Source: Chrysogorgia sp. JL179-B06
Lineage: Eukaryota; Cnidaria; Anthozoa; Scleralcyonacea; Chrysogorgiidae
NCBI GenBank assembly: GCA_035772405.1
Contig: JAYKKM010000034.1
Span: forward strand, 1,511,001-1,575,000
DNA length: 64,000 bases
Direction of reading: 5' to 3'
Made by a program: the position numbers and the translations under genes. Positions 58,932-64,000 of this stretch are shown here, one piece after another (within the stretch, counting starts at the first letter, position 1; every line of letters starts with the position of its first letter). The notes under the pieces were generated by a model, which was not told where the DNA came from, searched no databases, and saw only the letters and a program-made list of their open reading frames with translations.

Positions 58932-61900
58932 CTTACTGATAAACACAAATAAATATCTCACAGTATACAGATTTAGCATAATATGCATTCACTCTTACAG
59001 ATAAAGACAAATAAATATCTCACAGTATAAAGATTTAGCATAATATGCACCCACTCTTACTGATAAAGACAAATAAATATCTCACAGCATAAAGATTAAT
59101 AGCATAATATATGCCTTCACTCTTACCGATAAAGACAAATAAATATCTCACAGCATAAAGATTAATAGCATAATATATGCCTTCACTCTTACCGATAAAG
59201 ACAAATAAATATCTCACAGCATAAAGATTAATAGCATCATATTATATGCCTTCACTCTTACCGATAAAGACAAATAAATATCTCACAGTATAAAGATTTA
59301 GCATAATATGCATTCACTCTTACAGATAAAGACAAATAAATATCTCACAGCATAAAGATTAATAGCATATTATATGCCTTCACTCTTACTGATAAAGACA
59401 AATAAATATCTCACAGCATAAAGATTAATACCATAATATATGCCTTCACTCTTACCGATAAAGACAAATAAATATCTCACAGTATAAAGATTTAGCATAA
59501 TATGCATTCACTCTTACAGATAAAGACAAATAAATATTTCACAGCATAAAGATTAATAGCATATTATATGTCTTCACTCTTACTGATAAAGACAAATAAA
59601 TATCTCACAGCATAAAGATTAATACCATAATATATGCCTTCACTCTTACCGATAAAGACAAATAAATATCTCACAGTATAAAGATTTAGCATAATATGCA
59701 CCCACTCTTACTGATAAAGACAAATAAATATCTCACAGCATAAAGATTAATAGCATAATATATGCCTTCACTCTTACCGATAAAGACAAATAAATATCTC
59801 ACAGCATAAAGATTAATATCATAATATTATAAGATTTCACTCTTACCGGTAAAGACAAATAAATATCTCACAGTATAAAGATTAATAGCATAATATATGC
59901 CTTCACTCTTACCGATAAAGACAAATAAATATCTCACAGCATAAAGATTTAGCAAAATATGCATTCACTCTTACTGATAAAGACAAATAAATATCTCACA
60001 GCATAAAGATTAATAGCATAATATATGCCTTCACTCTTACCGATAAAGGCAAATAAATATCTCACAGCATAAAGATTAATAGCATCATATAAGCCTTCAC
60101 TCTTACCGATGAAGACAAATAAATATCTCACAGCATAAAGATTTAGCATAATATCCATTCACTCTTACTGATAAAGACAAATAAATATCTCACAGCATAA
60201 AGATTAATAGCATAATATATGCCTTCACTCTTACCGATAAAGACAAATAAATATCTCACAGCATAAAGATTAATAGCATAATATACGCCTTCACTCTTAC
60301 CGATAAAGACAAATAAATATCTCACAGCATAAAGATTTAGCAAAATATGCATTCACTCTTACTGATAAAGACAAATAAATATCTCACAGCATAAAGATTA
60401 ATAGCATAATATATGCCTTCACTCTTACCGATAAAGACAAATAAATATCTCACAGCATAAACATTAATAGCATCATATAAGCCTTCACTCTTACCGATAA
60501 AGACAAATAAATATCTCACAGCATAAAGATTTAGCATAATATGCATTCACTCTTACTGATAAATTAGACAAATAAATATCTCACAGCATAAAGATTAATA
60601 GCATAATATATGCCTTCACTCTTACCGATAAAGGCAAATAAATATCTCACAGCATAAAGATTAATAGCATCATATAAGCCTTCACTCTTACCGATAAAGA
60701 CAAATAAATATCTCACAGCATAAAGATTTAGCATAATATCCATTCACTCTTACTGATAAAGACAAATAAATATCTCACAGCATAAAGATTAATAGCATAA
60801 TATATGCCTTCACTCTTACCGATAAAGACAAATAAATATCTCACAGCATAAAGATTAATAGCATAATATACGCCTTCACTCTTACCGATAAAGACAAATA
60901 AATATCTCGCAGCATAAAGATTTAGCAAAATATGCATTCACTCTTACTGATAAAGACAAATAAATATCTCACAGCATAAAGATTAATAGCATAATATATG
61001 CCTTCACTCTTACCGATAAAGACAAATAAATATCTCACAGCATAAAGATTAATAGCATAATATATGCCTTCAATCTTACCGATAAAGACAAATAAATATC
61101 TCACAGCATAAAGATTTAGCAAAATATGCATTCACTCTTACTGATAAAGACAAATAAATATCTCACAGCATAAAGATTAATAGCATAATATATGCCTTCA
61201 CTCTTACCGATAAAGACAAATAAATATCTCACAGCATAAAGATTTAGCATAATATGCATTCACTCTTACTGATAAAGACAAATAAATATCTCACAGCATA
61301 AAGATTAATAGCATAATATATGCCTTCACTCTTACCGATAAAGACAAATAAATATCTCACAGCATAAAGATTTAGCAAAATATGCATTCACTCTTACTGA
61401 TAAAGACAAATAAATATCTCACAGCATAAAGATTAATAGCATAATATATGCCTTCACTCTTACCGATAAAGACAAATAAATATCTCACAGCATAAAGATT
61501 AATAGCATAATATATGCCTTCAATCTTACCGATAAAGACAAATAAATATCTCACAGCATAAAGATTTAGCAAAATATGCATTCACTCTTACTGATAAAGA
61601 CAAATAAATATCTCACAGCATAAAGATTAATAGCATAATATATGCCTTCACTCTTACCGATAAAGACAAATAAATATCTCACAGCATAAAGATTTAGCAT
61701 AATATGCATTCACTCTTACTGATAAAGACAAATAAATATCTCACAGCATAAAGATTAATAGCATAATATATGCCTTCACTCTTACCGATAAAGACAAATA
61801 AATATCTCACAGCATAAAGATTTAGCATAATATGCATTCACTCTTACTGATAAAGACAAATAAATATCTCACAGCATAAAGATTAATAGCATAATATATG

Positions 61901-64000
61901 CCTTCACTCTTACCGATAAAGACAAATAAATATCTCACAGCATAAAGATTTAGCATAATATGCATTCACTCTTACTGATAAAGACAAATAAATATCTCAC
62001 AGCATAAAGATTAATAGCATAATATATGCCTTCACTCTTACCGATAAAGACAAATAAATATCTCACAGCATAAAGATTAATAGCATAATATACGCCTTCA
62101 CTCTTACCGATAAAGACAAATAAATATCTCACAGCATAAAGATTTAGCAAAATATGCATTCACTCTTACTGATAAAGACAAATAAATATCTCACAGCATA
62201 AAGATTAATAGCATAATATATGCCTTCACTCTTACCGATAAAGACAAATAAATATCTCACAGCATAAAGATTAATAGCATAATATATGCCTTCAATCTTA
62301 CCGATAAAGACAAATAAATATCTCACAGCATAAAGATTTAGCAAAATATGCATTCACTCTTACTGATAAAGACAAATAAATATCTCACAGCATAAAGATT
62401 AATAGCATAATATATGCCTTCACTCTTACCGATAAAGACAAATAAATATCTCACAGCATAAAGATTTAGCATAATATGCATTCACTCTTACTGATAAAGA
62501 CAAATAAATATCTCACAGCATAAAGATTAATAGCATAATATATGCCTTCACTCTTACCGATAAAGACAAATAAATATCTCACAGCATAAAGATTTAGCAT
62601 AATATGCATTCACTCTTACTGATAAAGACAAATAAATATCTCACAGCATAAAGATTAATAGCATAATATATGCCTTCACTCTTACCGATAAAGACAAATA
62701 AATATCTCACAGCATAAAGATTTAGCATAATATGCATTCACTCTTACTGATAAAGACAAATAAATATCTCACAGCATAAAGATTAATAGCATAATATATG
62801 CCTTCACTCTTACCGATAAAGACAAATAAATATCTCACAGCATAAAGATTAATAGCATAATATACGCCTTCACTCTTACCGATAAAGACAAATAAATATC
62901 TCACAGCATAAAGATTTAGCAAAATATGCATTCACTCTTACTGATAAAGACAAATAAATATCTCACAGCATAAAGATTAATAGCATAATATATGCCTTCA
63001 CTCTTACCGATAAAGACAAATAAATATCTCACAGCATAAAGATTAATAGCATCATATAAGCCTTCACTCTTACCGATAAAGACAAATAAATATCTCACAG
63101 CATAAAGATTTAGCATAATATGCATTCACTCTTACTGATAAAGACAAATAAATATCTCACAGCATAAAGATTAATAGCATAATATATGCCTTCACTCTTA
63201 CCGATAAAGACAAATAAATATCTCACAGCATAAAGATTTAGCATAATATGCATTCACTCTTACTGATAAAGACAAATAAATATCTCACAGCATAAAGATT
63301 AATAGCATAATATATGCCTTCACTCTTACCGATAAAGACAAATAAATATCTCACAGCATAAAGATTAATAGCATAATATACGCCTTCACTCTTACCGATA
63401 AAGACAAATAAATATCTCACAGCATAAAGATTTAGCAAAATATGCATTCACTCTTACTGATAAAGACAAATAAATATCTCACAGCATAAAGATTAATAGC
63501 ATAATATATGCCTTCACTCTTACCGATAAAGACAAATAAATATCTCACAGCATAAAGATTAATAGCATCATATAATCCTTCACTCTTACCGATAAAGACA
63601 AATAAATATCTCACAGCATAAAGATTTAGCATAATATGCATTCACTCTTACTGATAAAGACAAATAAATATCTCACAGCATAAAGATTAATAGCATAATA
63701 TATGCCTTCACTCTTACCGATAAAGACAAATAAATATCTCACAGCATAAAGATTAATAGCATCATATAAGCCTTCACTCTTACCGATAAAGACAAATAAA
63801 TATCTCACAGCATAAAGATTTAGCAAAATATGCATTCACTCTTACTGATAAAGACAAATAAATATCTCACAGCATAAAGATTAATAGCATAATATATGCC
63901 TTCACTCTTACCGATAAAGACAAATAAATATCTCACAGCATAAACATTAATAGCATCATATAAGCCTTCACTCTTACCGATAAAGACAAATAAATATCTC
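58932..64000 (-). repeat. 62/66-bp higher-order satellite (about 79 monomers, continues off the window)
   Basis: There are two monomer types. Type A (about 66 bp) contains GATTAATAGCATAATATATG and type B (about 62 bp) contains GATTTAGCATAATATGCATTC. Both share ATAAAGACAAATAAATATC and TCACAGCATAAAGATT. They are organised as B+A dimers (128 bp) and B+A+A trimers (194 bp); spacing between equivalent positions across 60.9-63.8 kb is always a sum of 194 and 128. A 772-bp block (trimer, three dimers, trimer) occurs twice in succession (61372 and 62144). Read on the minus strand, monomers contain ATCAGTAAGAGTGAA and ATCTTTATGCTGTGAGATA, as in the 60-bp satellite at 30908-31675. Many 69-codon minus-strand ORFs arise because 66 is divisible by three; I do not regard them as genes. 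Confidence 0.97.

Noticed and set aside
59035..63835. Many 60-69-codon minus-strand ORFs with the repeat NLYAVRYLFVFIGKSEG
   Set aside because: They arise because the 66-bp monomer is divisible by three. They break at every 62-bp monomer. The related 60-bp array is open on the opposite strand of the repeat, so no coding frame is conserved.
1..64000. CRISPR arrays, tRNA and rRNA genes
   Set aside because: Tandem units have no unique spacers of constant length, and no cloverleaf or rRNA signature was found by eye. A tRNAscan or Infernal run would be decisive.

Overview
The window looks like repeat-dominated, gene-poor nuclear DNA from an animal. About 77% of it is tandem satellite: two blocks of a TTTAACTT-based satellite (1-25044 and 31710-50467) and a 62/66-bp satellite that runs off the right edge (58932-64000). 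The animal assignment rests on a spliced, eukaryotic-type protein kinase with the atypical HCD...DFGK motifs, a Penelope-like retroelement (RT plus GIY-YIG nuclease) carrying a hammerhead ribozyme, and intron-like splice signals. From memory of those families, a cnidarian or another early-branching or marine invertebrate is most likely. The sequence does not allow a firmer placement.

Layout. (1) 1-25044: T/A/C-rich satellite with two recurring non-satellite anchor sequences and nested kilobase-scale duplications. (2) 25045-31709: a 6.7-kb island. It holds a broken two-exon kinase gene (26579-28164), a 155-163-bp minisatellite made of small hairpins (28334-29377), a perfect 28-bp inverted repeat (29424-29524), a small lysine-rich ORF (30400-30738) and a 60-bp satellite (30908-31675). 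(3) 31710-50467: the same satellite again, in the same orientation. (4) 50468-55151: a mosaic of interspersed repeats, a foldback repeat, 100-106-bp direct repeats and a 5'-truncated, frameshifted Penelope-like element followed by a complete hammerhead ribozyme (54942-54999). (5) 55152-57510: an AT-rich cluster of small, tightly packed same-strand ORFs. They look like degraded paralogues sharing a C-terminal L-x-G-K-hydrophobic motif. I do not recognise this family. (6) 57580-58931: an AACGTT-rich inverted repeat, a G-rich tract, a promoter-like CCAAT/TATA pair and repeat debris. (7) 58932-64000: a higher-order satellite related to the 60-bp satellite of region 2 but inverted.

Functionally, no complete, unbroken gene of known function is present. 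The kinase and the retroelement are pseudogenes or remnants. The hammerhead is the one element whose conserved core is fully intact. The most unusual items are the AT-rich paralogue cluster with overlapping ORFs, the ribozyme, and the dual-anchor higher-order structure of the main satellite.
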